Below are positions 8,617 to 17,289 of a stretch of DNA of 64,000 nucleotides, in pieces (position 1 is the stretch's first letter; each line of letters opens with the position of its first letter). The notes under the pieces are model-generated. The model did no database searches. It saw only the letters and a list, made by a program, of their open reading frames with translations, and was not told the DNA's origin. This DNA comes from Aureibaculum sp. 2308TA14-22 (lineage in GTDB: Bacteria; Bacteroidota; Bacteroidia; Flavobacteriales; Flavobacteriaceae), in the NCBI RefSeq assembly GCF_040538665.1, contig NZ_JBEWXT010000001.1, positions 2,134,501 through 2,198,500 of the forward strand, given 5' to 3'. The position numbers were made by a program, and so were the translations under genes.

Positions 8617-9954
8617 ATGCCAATAGATAAAAAAGTTGCTTTTTACACACTGGGATGCAAACTAAATTTTTCTGAAACCTCTACCATAGCAAGAGGTTTT
8701 CAGGATAAGGGTTTTGAACGTGTTGATTTTAACCAAAAAGCGGATATTTATGTCATAAACACCTGCTCTGTTACAGATAATGCTGACAAACGTTTTAAAA
8801 CCATAGTTAAATCGGCATTAAAACAAAATGATGAGGCTTTTTTAATTGCTATTGGTTGTTATGCTCAATTAAAACCCGAAGAATTGGCAAAAGTAGACGG
8901 TGTTGACTTGGTGTTGGGTGCTACCGAAAAATTCAAGGTAACCGATTATATCAATAACCTTTCTAAAAATGATAAGGGTGAAGTTCACTCTTGTGAAATT
9001 TCCGATGCTAATTTTTACGAAGGTTCCTACTCTATTGGTGATAGAACAAGAGCTTTTTTAAAAGTACAAGATGGTTGTGATTATAAATGTACCTATTGTA
9101 CCATTCCACTAGCTCGGGGTATTTCCAGAAGTGATACTTTAGAAAACGTACTACAAAATGCAAAAGAAATTTCAGAACGCGGAATCAAAGAAATTGTTCT
9201 GACCGGAGTTAACATTGGTGATTATGGCAAAGGTGAATTCGGCAATAAAAAACATGAACATACATTTTTTGATTTAGTCCAAGCATTGGATAAAGTAGAT
9301 GGTATTTATCGTTTACGGATTTCATCCATTGAACCCAATTTATTAAAGGATAAAACCATTAATTTTGTAGCCAATTCTGAAAGTTTTGTTCCACATTTTC
9401 ATATTCCGCTACAAAGTGGAAGTGATGATTTGTTGAAAAAAATGAAACGCCGTTATTTACGAAAAACCTATACGGACAGAGTTCAAAAAATTAAAGAAGT
9501 AATGCCCAATGCCTGTATTGGTGTTGATGTCATTGTAGGTTTTCCTGGGGAAACCGACGCCCATTTTTTAGAAACTTATAATTATTTAAACGAGCTGGAC
9601 ATATCATACCTGCACGTATTCACATATTCGGAAAGACCAAATACCGAAGCAGTTTTAATGGAAGGTGTTGTACCCAAAAACATTCGTCATAAACGTAGCA
9701 AAATGCTACGTGGGTTATCGGTTAAAAAGCGTAGGGCGTTTTACGAAAGCCAATTGGGAAATGAGTTGACCGTATTGTTCGAAAACGATAATAAAGAAGG
9801 TTATATTTATGGCTTTACCGAAAATTACGTAAAAGTAAAAACGCCTTGGAATCCGGAATTGGTAAATACGCTACACGAGATAACGCTAACTGATATTGAT
9901 GAAGACGGAGTTGTTCGATTTGGTTTTGTAAAACAGCCTGTATTTGCATCATGA
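8617..9954 (+). CDS. mtaB: tRNA (N(6)-L-threonylcarbamoyladenosine(37)-C(2))-methylthiotransferase
   Basis: MtaB is a radical-SAM enzyme that converts t6A37 to ms2t6A37 in tRNAs. The protein has the N-terminal methylthiotransferase domain with three cluster cysteines (TLGCKLN, NTCSVTDNAD, IGCYAQL), the radical-SAM CDYKCTYC motif, and a C-terminal TRAM-like domain ending about residue 445. The longest frame begins at 8548, but the promoter box at 8589-8596 lies inside that extension and the ATG at 8617 gives the usual family N-terminus (KKVAFYTLGCKLN). Its stop overlaps the next gene by four bases. NTCSVTDNADKR is the MtaB-type motif rather than MiaB-type. Confidence 0.93.
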   Translation: MPIDKKVAFYTLGCKLNFSETSTIARGFQDKGFERVDFNQKADIYVINTCSVTDNADKRFKTIVKSALKQNDEAFLIAIGCYAQLKPEELAKVDGVDLVLGATEKFKVTDYINNLSKNDKGEVHSCEISDANFYEGSYSIGDRTRAFLKVQDGCDYKCTYCTIPLARGISRSDTLENVLQNAKEISERGIKEIVLTGVNIGDYGKGEFGNKKHEHTFFDLVQALDKVDGIYRLRISSIEPNLLKDKTINFVANSESFVPHFHIPLQSGSDDLLKKMKRRYLRKTYTDRVQKIKEVMPNACIGVDVIVGFPGETDAHFLETYNYLNELDISYLHVFTYSERPNTEAVLMEGVVPKNIRHKRSKMLRGLSVKKRRAFYESQLGNELTVLFENDNKEGYIYGFTENYVKVKTPWNPELVNTLHEITLTDIDEDGVVRFGFVKQPVFAS

Positions 9955-10607
9955 TAGAAAAAAAACAACTCTATTTTGTACCCGGTTTAGCTGCTAGTCC
10001 AGATATTTTTGAATACTTGAGTTTACCAGAAGATCAATATGATATACATCACTTAGATTGGTTAGTCCCCGAAACTAAAGACGAAGATATTCGACATTAT
10101 TCACAACGGATGTGCGAAAGAATTAAACATAAAAATCCTGTTTTATTAGGTGTTTCATTTGGGGGTGTTGTGGTGCAAGAAATGAGCAAATTGATTGACA
10201 CAGAAAAAGTTATTATTATTTCTAGTGTAAAATCTAAGGAAGAAATCCCAAAACGTTTTAAATTGGCAAAAGCAACTAAAGCTTATAAACTATTGCCTAC
10301 AAAAGCGGTTTCCAATATAGAAAGCTGGGCAAAATACGCTTTTGGAGATACAGTCAAAAAACGAGTAGAACTCTATAAAAAATACCTTTCCATGCGAGAT
10401 GGTGATTATTTACCTTGGGCAATTCACAACGTGTTAAACTGGCAACAAGAAAAACCACTGCCCAATATCGTTCATATACATGGTGATAATGATGGGGTTT
10501 TTCCTATTAAACATGTAAAAGATTGTAAAGTAATCGAGGGCGGAACACATACAATGATTTTAAATAAAGCAAGACCAATCTCCAAATTGTTAACCGAAGT
10601 AATTTAG
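9951..10607 (+). CDS. Alpha/beta hydrolase
   Basis: A 218-residue single-domain hydrolase. It opens with YFVPGLAASPDIFEYL (oxyanion-hole region), has the nucleophile elbow LLGVSFGG (Ser in GVSFGG), and ends with VHIHGDNDGVFP (acid) and EGGTHTMIL (catalytic His). The triad appears complete. There is no signal peptide, so it is cytoplasmic. The start overlaps the mtaB stop (ATGA), implying translational coupling. No substrate can be proposed from the sequence. Confidence 0.85.
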   Translation: MIEKKQLYFVPGLAASPDIFEYLSLPEDQYDIHHLDWLVPETKDEDIRHYSQRMCERIKHKNPVLLGVSFGGVVVQEMSKLIDTEKVIIISSVKSKEEIPKRFKLAKATKAYKLLPTKAVSNIESWAKYAFGDTVKKRVELYKKYLSMRDGDYLPWAIHNVLNWQQEKPLPNIVHIHGDNDGVFPIKHVKDCKVIEGGTHTMILNKARPISKLLTEVI

Positions 10608-10619
10608 TATCTTTCTACT

Positions 10620-11159
10620 ATGAAAATTGAAAAAACATTTATAAACGATTTATTGATTATTACACCTACGGTTTTTACAGACGAAAGAGGTTATTTTTTT
10701 GAGAGTTATAATAAGAAAGGTCTTGAGAACTATGTTAATGAAGAGTTTGTTCAAGACAATGAGTCTTTATCTCAAAAAGGAGTTTTAAGAGGTTTGCATT
10801 TTCAAAACCCTCCTTATACGCAAGCAAAACTGATTCGGGTTTTTGCTGGAAGTGTTTTAGATGTATCTGTCGATTTAAGAAAGAATTCACCAACTTATGG
10901 TCAACACTTTAAATGTATATTGTCTGCTGATAATAAAGTACAACTTTATGTTCCCAAGGGTTTTGCTCATGGATTTGTAGTTTTGGAAGAAAACACAATA
11001 TTTTGTTACAAATGCTCTGATTATTATAATAAAGATTCAGAAAGAGCAATTTTATGGAACGATGATACGTTAAATATTGATTGGCAAATTAAAAACCCTA
11101 TTATTTCTGAAAAAGATAAAAGTGCAGAAAATTTTGCTAATTTTGTTACACCTTTTTAA
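10620..11159 (+). CDS. rfbC: dTDP-4-dehydrorhamnose 3,5-epimerase family protein (RfbC/RmlC)
   Basis: RmlC epimerises dTDP-4-keto-6-deoxyglucose on the way to dTDP-L-rhamnose. The 179-residue cupin shows the family blocks: DERGYFFESYN, FVQDNESLSQKGVLRGLHFQ (catalytic His in LRGLHFQ), AKLIRVFAGSVLDVSVDLRK and YVPKGFAHGFVVL, with the Tyr/Asp residues of the active site in the expected places. It is isolated here: no rmlA, rmlB or rmlD is nearby, so the other pathway steps must be encoded elsewhere, or this enzyme serves another sugar. It is 12 bases after the hydrolase gene. Confidence 0.9.
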   Translation: MKIEKTFINDLLIITPTVFTDERGYFFESYNKKGLENYVNEEFVQDNESLSQKGVLRGLHFQNPPYTQAKLIRVFAGSVLDVSVDLRKNSPTYGQHFKCILSADNKVQLYVPKGFAHGFVVLEENTIFCYKCSDYYNKDSERAILWNDDTLNIDWQIKNPIISEKDKSAENFANFVTPF

Positions 11160-11173
11160 TAATCCCCAATATT

Positions 11174-12106
11174 ATGAACAAGCCATTACGCATATTAGTT
11201 ATATTAAGTGTTATCATTATTAGTGGTATTTTAATAAACGCTACTCAACAAGATAGTGAAAATGAAACTGAAAATGCATCAGAAACTAAGATTAAAAATG
11301 ATAAAGTAACAAGCGACTCTTATACTATCAAGGCGATTAAAATTCCCGAAAATCTGGAATTTGCTGGAGAAAGTGTCCCATTACACAAGCCGCATATAAA
11401 AGAACAAGTTGACCGAGAGTTTTTGGTAAATACGTATTGGCAATCTAACGGATTGCTATGGATAAAACGTTCGCACAAATATTTTCCTATAATAGAGCCC
11501 ATTTTAAAAGAAAAAGGTTTACCTGATGATTTTAAATATATAGCCGTAATTGAAAGTAATCTAATGAATGTAACTTCTCCTGCTGGTGCTAAAGGCTTTT
11601 GGCAACAATTAAGTGGGGCTGCAAGGGAAAATGGATTAGAGGTTAACAGTAATGTTGATGAGCGATACCACTTAGAAAAAACAACACGTGCAGCTTGTGA
11701 TTATTTATTAGACGCAAAAAAGACATATGGCACTTGGGCATTGGCTGCAGCTGCATACCATTCTGGAAAAGGAAATATTAATAAATATTTGAGAGAACAA
11801 ATGGTAGATAGTTATTACGACCTACTTTCTGGACCTAATACTGAGCGTTATTTACCAAGAATTTTAGCTGCTAAGTATATTTTAAGCAATCCTGAAAAAT
11901 ATGGGTTTGAATTCGATGAGTCAGATTTATATACTTACCCTGAACATACAACTGTAAAAGTGGATACACCTATTACAAATATCGCTCAATTTGCAAAAGA
12001 CCACAATACAAATTACAGAGAGTTGAAAATTTTAAACCCTTGGTTACGCGAAAACAAATTAAACAATAAGTCTCGTAAGGTTTATTATATTGATATACCG
12101 AAATAA
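11174..12106 (+). CDS. Lytic transglycosylase, SLT domain
   Basis: A 310-residue exported murein hydrolase. An N-terminal signal/anchor (about residues 5-25) is followed by an acidic linker and an SLT domain from about 95 to 230. The catalytic glutamate is in FKYIAVIESNLMN, followed by SPAGAKGFWQQLSGAARENG and WALAAAAYHSGKGNINKYL, which match family-1 (MltD-like) transglycosylases. The C-terminal region (KDHNTNYRELKILNPWLR) resembles the end of MltD-type proteins that lead into LysM repeats, but no complete LysM is present. It cleaves the glycan backbone with anhydro-sugar formation. A hairpin terminator follows at 12145-12178. Confidence 0.9.
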   Translation: MNKPLRILVILSVIIISGILINATQQDSENETENASETKIKNDKVTSDSYTIKAIKIPENLEFAGESVPLHKPHIKEQVDREFLVNTYWQSNGLLWIKRSHKYFPIIEPILKEKGLPDDFKYIAVIESNLMNVTSPAGAKGFWQQLSGAARENGLEVNSNVDERYHLEKTTRAACDYLLDAKKTYGTWALAAAAYHSGKGNINKYLREQMVDSYYDLLSGPNTERYLPRILAAKYILSNPEKYGFEFDESDLYTYPEHTTVKVDTPITNIAQFAKDHNTNYRELKILNPWLRENKLNNKSRKVYYIDIPK

Positions 12107-12144
12107 TCAGTGATCGGAAGCCTTTGGGTGGTAATTGGTAATAA

Positions 12145-12178
12145 AAGACCTCACGAGTTTTAAATCCTTTGAGGTCTT
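12145..12178. terminator. Bidirectional hairpin between convergent genes
   Basis: AAGACCTCA (12145-12153) pairs with TGAGGTCTT (12170-12178), leaving a 16-base loop. It sits between the convergent transglycosylase and FabK-like genes, and its right arm overlaps the stop codon of the latter. Confidence 0.6.
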
Positions 12179-13115
12179 ATGATAAGATTTCACTTTTAAC
12201 TTTTTCAAAATCGGTCATGATTTCTTTTACAATTTCAGCTGCGGGTTTTATATCGTGTATCAATCCCGCTATTTGACCAATTTCCAGTTCACCTTCATCT
12301 AAATCACCTTCAAACATTCCTTTTTTAGCTCTGGCCCTGCCTAACAACGCTTTTAGTTCATCAATAGAAGGATTATTCTGATATAACTCTTGAACATCAT
12401 CATAAAACTTATTTTTTAACAAACGAACCGGAGCCAATTCTTTTAAAGTCAACTGGGTGTCACCTTCTTTGGCTTCAACTACCTTTTGTTTAAAATTAAT
12501 ATGCGAAGACGCCTCATTGCTTGCTACAAACCTGCTTCCAATTTGTACACCGTCAGCACCCAACACCATAGCTGCCAACATACTTCGGCCAGTGGCAATG
12601 CCACCAGCAGCAATTAATGGAATATTGATTTTCTCTTTTACCATTGGTATTAACGTAAACGTAGTCGTTTCATCACGACCATTATGTCCACCAGCTTCAA
12701 AACCTTCAGCTACGATAGCGTCAACTCCTGCTTCTTGTGCCTTTAACGCAAATTTCACAGAACTTACTACATGTACAACGGTTATTCCGTTTTCCTTTAA
12801 AAAAGAAGTATGGGTTTTAGGATTTCCAGCCGAAGTAAAAACGATTTTGACGCCTTCTTCTATAATAATTTGTAGCAGTTTTTCAATATCAGGATAGAGC
12901 ATCGGTACATTTACACCAAATGGTTTATCCGTTGCTTTTTTACATTTTTGTATATGCTCTTTAAGCACTTCAGGATACATGGACCCCGCACCTATCAAAC
13001 CTAACCCACCAGAATTGCTAACGGCAGAGGCCAGTCTCCAACCACTCGCCCAGACCATACCTGCTTGAATTAACGGGTATTTTATAGAAAAAAGTTTTGT
13101 GATTTTGTTTTGCAT
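12177..13115 (-). CDS. Nitronate monooxygenase / FabK-like flavin enzyme
   Basis: A 312-residue TIM-barrel FMN enzyme of the 2-nitropropane dioxygenase superfamily: KYPLIQAGMVWASGWRLA, GFEAGGHNGRDETTTF (active-site His region), PLIAAGGIATGRSMLAAMVLGADGVQIGSRFVA (phosphate-binding loop). The EAGGHxG motif is shared by nitronate monooxygenases and FabK enoyl-ACP reductases. Without a search the two cannot be separated. Flavobacteria commonly carry several copies. It is the last gene of a minus-strand run starting at mnmA, five bases after the YwqK-TonB gene. Confidence 0.85.
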   Translation of the reverse strand: MQNKITKLFSIKYPLIQAGMVWASGWRLASAVSNSGGLGLIGAGSMYPEVLKEHIQKCKKATDKPFGVNVPMLYPDIEKLLQIIIEEGVKIVFTSAGNPKTHTSFLKENGITVVHVVSSVKFALKAQEAGVDAIVAEGFEAGGHNGRDETTTFTLIPMVKEKINIPLIAAGGIATGRSMLAAMVLGADGVQIGSRFVASNEASSHINFKQKVVEAKEGDTQLTLKELAPVRLLKNKFYDDVQELYQNNPSIDELKALLGRARAKKGMFEGDLDEGELEIGQIAGLIHDIKPAAEIVKEIMTDFEKVKSEILS

Positions 13116-13120
13116 TATAA

Positions 13121-13909
13121 TTATTTTGAAGCAAATTTCAATGGTATATTATATTCTGTTTGCACTTTTCTATTCATATGTATCCGTGGATTCCAATAAG
13201 GTAAATTTCTAAAAAATGAAATAATTTGTTGTTCAAATTTCTTTGGGACTTTTTCGGAAATTGTAATCTCATTTATACTACCATCAAAATCAATAATGAA
13301 ATCAACATATATTTTACCTTTAACATCATAACTTATTTTTGACACTAAATCACGTTTTATTAATGCAATAAATTTTTTATTACCACCTTTAAAAGTTGGT
13401 TTTTTGCAAATAATTGTGTCATTAAGCGATTTACCGTTTTCGTCCCAAACCTGGTATTTTAATATGTCATTATTTTTTGCATAAACTCTACTAGCAAGTT
13501 TTCCATTGTGGTGATAGTAATTCCAAACCCCTTCTTTTTTACCATTCTTGTAAATCCCTTTATGGGATATTGCACCATCTTTAAACCAAAAAACAGCCAC
13601 ACCATCCTTAAGCCCATTCTTATTGTAATTAGTTACCGCAGTAACAATCCCAGATTTAGAGAAATTTTGAAATTGGCCTTGAGGCACTTTTAAGTCTTTC
13701 GTTTTATAAAAACCTTTTCTTACTGGAAAACCTCCTCGTTTATAGATTGTCATCTCCCAAATGCTATCTCTTTTTACAATAATTCTTATGTTCCTTGCAT
13801 TTTCAGCGGTAGTAACATTATTTTTTCCATCCAGAAAATTAACTATTGAATCTTGGGCATATATAGTTTTAGAAAAAAAAATGATTAATAGAAGTAAAAT
13901 AATTCTCAT
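13121..13909 (-). CDS. Secreted YwqK/MORN-repeat protein fused to a TonB C-terminal domain
   Basis: A 262-residue protein with a signal peptide (MRIILLLLIIFFSKTIYAQ). Residues about 60-160 contain YwqK/MORN-like repeats of the form NGLKDGVAVFWFKDGAISHK and NGKKEGVWNYYHHNGKLAS. Residues about 175-262 match a TonB C-terminal domain: FKGGNKKFIALIKRDL, GKIYVDFIIDFDGSINEI and YWNPRIHMNRKVQTEYNIPL. Both modules are common in Bacteroidota but the fusion is notable. It has no transmembrane anchor apart from the signal, so it is unlikely to be a classical energy transducer. It sits between mnmA (11-base gap) and the FabK-like gene. Confidence 0.75.
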   Translation of the reverse strand: MRIILLLLIIFFSKTIYAQDSIVNFLDGKNNVTTAENARNIRIIVKRDSIWEMTIYKRGGFPVRKGFYKTKDLKVPQGQFQNFSKSGIVTAVTNYNKNGLKDGVAVFWFKDGAISHKGIYKNGKKEGVWNYYHHNGKLASRVYAKNNDILKYQVWDENGKSLNDTIICKKPTFKGGNKKFIALIKRDLVSKISYDVKGKIYVDFIIDFDGSINEITISEKVPKKFEQQIISFFRNLPYWNPRIHMNRKVQTEYNIPLKFASK

Positions 13910-13920
13910 AATTTCAAAAT

Positions 13921-15108
13921 TTAAGAAATAACCCCAGAACCCAACAGCTCATCATCTTGATACCAAGCTACAAACTGGCCTTCGGTAATTGCTGACTGTT
14001 TATTTTCAAACTCCACATATAATCCACCTTTTACCTTGTGTAAAGTTGCTTTTTCCAATTCTTGTCTATATCTAATTCTTGCTTTAACTTGCATTTTCTC
14101 TCCGTTAGCTAACATTAAGTCTTCACGAATCCAGTGAATTTCATCATTAGCTACAAATAATACATTTCTGTATAGTCCTTTATGGTTTTTACCTTCTCCG
14201 GCATAAATAACATTTTCTTCAACATCCGTTTCTATGACAAAAAGAGGTTCAACGGTACCCCCTACTCCCAACCCTTTACGTTGACCTTTGGTAAAATAAT
14301 GTGCCCCTTGATGTTTACCAACTACTTTTCCATCATTTATATTATATTGAAATTTCTCTGCTTTAAAAGCGAGCTCTTCTACTTTATTCTCAAATTTAAG
14401 TTGAGATTTTACATAAACATCAGAATCATCAGGAATCTGAATAATTACACCTTCTTTTGGTTGTAACTTTTGTTGTAAAAATTCTGGCAAACGCACTTTG
14501 CCTATAAAACATAAACCTTGTGAATCTTTTTTCTCAGCAGTTATCAAATCTAAATCCGTAGCAATTTGTCTAACCTCAGGTTTTGTTAATTCCCCAATTG
14601 GAAAAAGTGTTTTTGCTAATTGTTGTTGAGACAATTGACATAAAAAATAGGATTGGTCTTTATTATTGTCTTTACCTGCTAGCAGTTGATATATTTCTTT
14701 TTCGTTTTCTTTTACAATCCCTTTACGACAATAATGACCGGTTGCCACAAAATCAGCACCCAACTCCAAAGCTATTTTTAAAAAAACATCAAATTTAATT
14801 TCTCTATTACAAAGCACATCTGGGTTCGGTGTTCTCCCTAATTTATATTCACGAAACATATAGTCAACAATACGTTCCTTGTATTCAACACTCAAATCTA
14901 CAACCTGAAAAGGAATTCCTAACTTATCGGCGACAAGCATAGCGTCATTACTATCTTCCAACCATGGACATTCATTAGAAATGGTAACAGAATCATCATG
15001 CCAATTTTTCATAAACAATCCTATAACTTCATAGCCTTGCTCTTTTAATAAAAATGCTGCAACACTTGAATCTACTCCTCCAGAAAGCCCTACTACTACT
15101 CTTTTCAT
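13921..15108 (-). CDS. mnmA: tRNA-specific 2-thiouridylase MnmA
   Basis: MnmA inserts sulphur at U34 of Lys, Glu and Gln tRNAs. The protein has the PP-loop GLSGGVDSS at its N-terminus, the catalytic cysteines in [12 protein letters not shown] and [13 protein letters not shown], the GHYCR motif and DQSYFLCQL, and the C-terminal beta-barrel domains. The open frame extends to a TTG at 15129, but that codon overlaps the minus-strand -7 box at 15127-15134; the ATG at 15108 gives the classic start [15 protein letters not shown], 395 residues, and is chosen. It leads a three-gene minus-strand run. Confidence 0.95.
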   Translation of the reverse strand: MKRVVVGLSGGVDSSVAAFLLKEQGYEVIGLFMKNWHDDSVTISNECPWLEDSNDAMLVADKLGIPFQVVDLSVEYKERIVDYMFREYKLGRTPNPDVLCNREIKFDVFLKIALELGADFVATGHYCRKGIVKENEKEIYQLLAGKDNNKDQSYFLCQLSQQQLAKTLFPIGELTKPEVRQIATDLDLITAEKKDSQGLCFIGKVRLPEFLQQKLQPKEGVIIQIPDDSDVYVKSQLKFENKVEELAFKAEKFQYNINDGKVVGKHQGAHYFTKGQRKGLGVGGTVEPLFVIETDVEENVIYAGEGKNHKGLYRNVLFVANDEIHWIREDLMLANGEKMQVKARIRYRQELEKATLHKVKGGLYVEFENKQSAITEGQFVAWYQDDELLGSGVIS

Positions 15109-15126
15109 TATTATTTTTTCTACAGG

Positions 15127-15134
15127 CAAAGATA
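15127..15134 (-). promoter_or_regulatory. -7 promoter element (TATCTTTG) for mnmA
   Basis: Minus-strand TATCTTTGC lies 18 bases before the ATG at 15108. It overlaps the alternative TTG at 15129, which therefore cannot be the start from this promoter. Confidence 0.6.
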
Positions 15135-15231
15135 TGAATAGACTAGCAGATAAAAAACATATTTAAAAAGGTTGGTTTAATGACCAAACTTGTAGCTATG
15201 ATTTGCTAAAAAAACGTTAAAATTTCAATTT

Positions 15232-15261
15232 TGTTTAACTATTTAAATAAAAGATTAAACA
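15232..15261 (+). promoter_or_regulatory. Candidate operator upstream of the two-domain FAS1 gene
   Basis: An interrupted inverted repeat TGTTTAA-N16-TTAAACA. Its left 15 bases, TGTTTAACTATTTAA, are identical to those of a 30-bp element at 26875-26904 in front of the other FAS1 gene. It lies just upstream of the -7 box at 15269-15276. Confidence 0.45.
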
Positions 15262-15268
15262 TTATTTG

Positions 15269-15276
15269 TATATTTG
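15269..15276 (+). promoter_or_regulatory. -7 promoter element (TATATTTG)
   Basis: TATATTTG fits TAnnTTTG and is 22 bases upstream of the FAS1 lipoprotein start at 15299. Confidence 0.55.
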
Positions 15277-15298
15277 TCAAAACTTTAAAACATAAACA

Positions 15299-16279
15299 AT
15301 GAAAAAACTATCGAAATTATTTACTGGATTATTAATCTTATTCCTTGCATTCTCATTTGTATCATGTGATGACGATGACGATCCAAAACAACCAGAAATT
15401 AAAACAATTACTGATTTTGTCAAAGCAAACGAAGCCAACTATGGTCTTTTGCTTGAAGCTTTGACCAAAGCTGACGGAGGATTAGCAACTGTATTAGATG
15501 GTGCCGGACCATATACTGTTTTTGCTCCTAACGATGCTGCGTTTACAGCATTTCTCTCGGCAAATGGATTTGCAAATATAGATGCTGTACCATCTGATGT
15601 TCTATCTCAAATTCTATTGAACCACGTTGTATCGGGTGCTGTAAGATCTACAGATTTAGCAACTGGGTATATTGAAACATTATCTACAGCTGCTCCTGGA
15701 TCTAACAAACTAAATATGCATGTTAATATTGAGGGTGGTGTTACACTTAATGGTGTTTCAAAAGTAACTGCTGCAGATAATATTTTAGAAAATGGTGTAG
15801 TACATTTGGTTGATGCAGTTATAGGTTTACCAACAATAGTAACTTTTGCTACGGCTGATCCGAATTTTTCAACATTGGTTGCTGCTCTAACTCGAGCTGA
15901 TCAACCTGATTTTGTTTCAATTTTATCAACTCCTGATGGATCTGACCCTGCTCCTTTCACAGTGTTTGCTCCAACTAATGATGCCTTTGGAAGTTTACTA
16001 ACTGAATTAGAAGCATCTGGGCTTGACGATATTGATAAGGAGACGTTAACAGCTACATTAAATCATCATGTAGTTGGTGGTGCAAATGTTTTATCAACAT
16101 CTTTAAGTGATAACATGACTGTTGGAACTCTTGGTGGAGACATAACAGCAAACATCACTGGAGGTGCAACACTTACTGATGCCAACGACAGAGTAAGTAA
16201 TATAGTAGCAGTTGATGTACAAGCTGCAAATGGAGTTATTCATGCAATAGATAAAGTAATATTACCTCCATTAAATTAA
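15299..16279 (+). CDS. FAS1 (fasciclin) lipoprotein, two domains
   Basis: A 326-residue predicted lipoprotein: signal peptide with lipobox ending at Cys23 (AFSFVSC), then an Asp-rich linker and two FAS1 domains at about 35-180 and 182-325. Each shows the FAS1 H1/H2 blocks (GPYTVFAPNDAAFTAF and APFTVFAPTNDAFGSL; NGVVHLVDAVI and NGVIHAIDKVI). FAS1 domains mediate adhesion or ligand binding at cell surfaces. The DDDDD following the Cys is typical of surface-exposed Bacteroidota lipoproteins. It has its own promoter and terminator, so it is monocistronic. Confidence 0.92.
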   Translation: MKKLSKLFTGLLILFLAFSFVSCDDDDDPKQPEIKTITDFVKANEANYGLLLEALTKADGGLATVLDGAGPYTVFAPNDAAFTAFLSANGFANIDAVPSDVLSQILLNHVVSGAVRSTDLATGYIETLSTAAPGSNKLNMHVNIEGGVTLNGVSKVTAADNILENGVVHLVDAVIGLPTIVTFATADPNFSTLVAALTRADQPDFVSILSTPDGSDPAPFTVFAPTNDAFGSLLTELEASGLDDIDKETLTATLNHHVVGGANVLSTSLSDNMTVGTLGGDITANITGGATLTDANDRVSNIVAVDVQAANGVIHAIDKVILPPLN

Positions 16280-16305
16280 AAAGAAGTTTGGTTGGTTAGT
16301 TTTTG

Positions 16306-16340
16306 AAAGGCTTAATTGCAACTGCAATTAGGCCTTTTTC
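16306..16340 (+). terminator. Rho-independent terminator after the FAS1 gene
   Basis: AAAGGCTTAATTGC pairs with GCAATTAGGCCTTT (one G-U) and is followed by T5. It separates the convergent FAS1 and YwqK genes and may serve both. Confidence 0.8.
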
Positions 16341-16348
16341 TTTTGATT

Positions 16349-17074
16349 TTATTGACCTTCCTTTTTCAGTTTTTTTGGGCGTGGCTTCTTTTTATTAGGC
16401 TGTTCTGTACTTACCAATTCTCCGTCAACGTAATTTTCCCAAGTACCTACCTTCTTATCGTCCTTAAACTCTCCTTTTGTTGTTAGTTCTCCCGTTTTTC
16501 TATTGTAGTAAACGGCTTTACCGTTTAACATACCATTTTTATAGTGAAAGTGTTGGTATAAATGGCCTTTTATAGAATATTTTCTGTAAACACTATCTAA
16601 CTTACCATTTTTATAGTATCCAACTTCTGTTGGCTTTCCAGAATTATAAAAAGTTTTATAATCGCCTTCCAATTTACCATCAACATAGTTTTCTTCTGAC
16701 ATAATAGTCTTACCATCTTCATGGTAAAATTGCCACTTCCCCACTCTATTTTTACCTTTCATTTTTCCTTTGCTAAGCAACAATCCATTATCATTGTAAA
16801 AACTAACATCCGCAACACCACCTTTGCTTTTATATTCTTTTATAACATTAGGATACTCAGATTGAGCGGCGGAATAGTATTTAAAAATACCTACTTCTTT
16901 ACCATGTTCAAAAGTACCTTGGTATCGTATTCTGTCGTTACTATAATACTTTTTCCAAATACCATGTCTCTTACCGTTTTCATCTAATTGATTAACGTCA
17001 TTTTGCGAAAATGAGTAATGAGAACTCAAAATTGCTAAAATCAAAAAAACATAGGGTAGTTTTATTTTTTTCAT
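16349..17074 (-). CDS. Secreted YwqK-family (MORN-like repeat) protein
   Basis: A 241-residue exported repeat protein. The frame extends to 17116, but the ATG at 17074 gives a clean signal peptide (MKKIKLPYVFLILAILSS, then HYSFSQ) and is preferred. The rest is a series of 20-25-residue units of the type NGKRHGIWKKYYSNDRIRYQ, KNRVGKWQFYHEDGK and NGKLDSVYRKYSIKGHL, ending in a basic Pro/Lys tail. The YwqK family is often labelled antitoxin, but these secreted Bacteroidota forms have no toxin partner nearby, and that function is not supported. It is one of three such genes in the window. Confidence 0.8.
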   Translation of the reverse strand: MKKIKLPYVFLILAILSSHYSFSQNDVNQLDENGKRHGIWKKYYSNDRIRYQGTFEHGKEVGIFKYYSAAQSEYPNVIKEYKSKGGVADVSFYNDNGLLLSKGKMKGKNRVGKWQFYHEDGKTIMSEENYVDGKLEGDYKTFYNSGKPTEVGYYKNGKLDSVYRKYSIKGHLYQHFHYKNGMLNGKAVYYNRKTGELTTKGEFKDDKKVGTWENYVDGELVSTEQPNKKKPRPKKLKKEGQ

Positions 17075-17289
17075 AAATACTGTTGTTTTTATAACATCAT
17101 ACAAATAATGTTCCAAGTTTTTATATCAATTTAACGTAACATTCATCAATAAATTATAGGGCTTTATAAAGATTTCAGAAAAGCTCTATACAAAAAAAAA
17201 GTTAATAATTATAATATTTTTATATTTTTTCTGTTAAAATACATCCAAATGCAACGGTGAAAAAACATTTTAATACACTAAAGTAGTTT

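Noticed and set aside
16349-17074. A toxin-antitoxin locus based on the YwqK label
   Set aside because: The protein is secreted and no toxin-like gene is adjacent.
17158-17187. A terminator hairpin (AGGGCTTT with AAAGCTCT)
   Set aside because: One mismatch, a long loop and no T tract; it lies in a promoter region between divergent genes, so its role is unclear.
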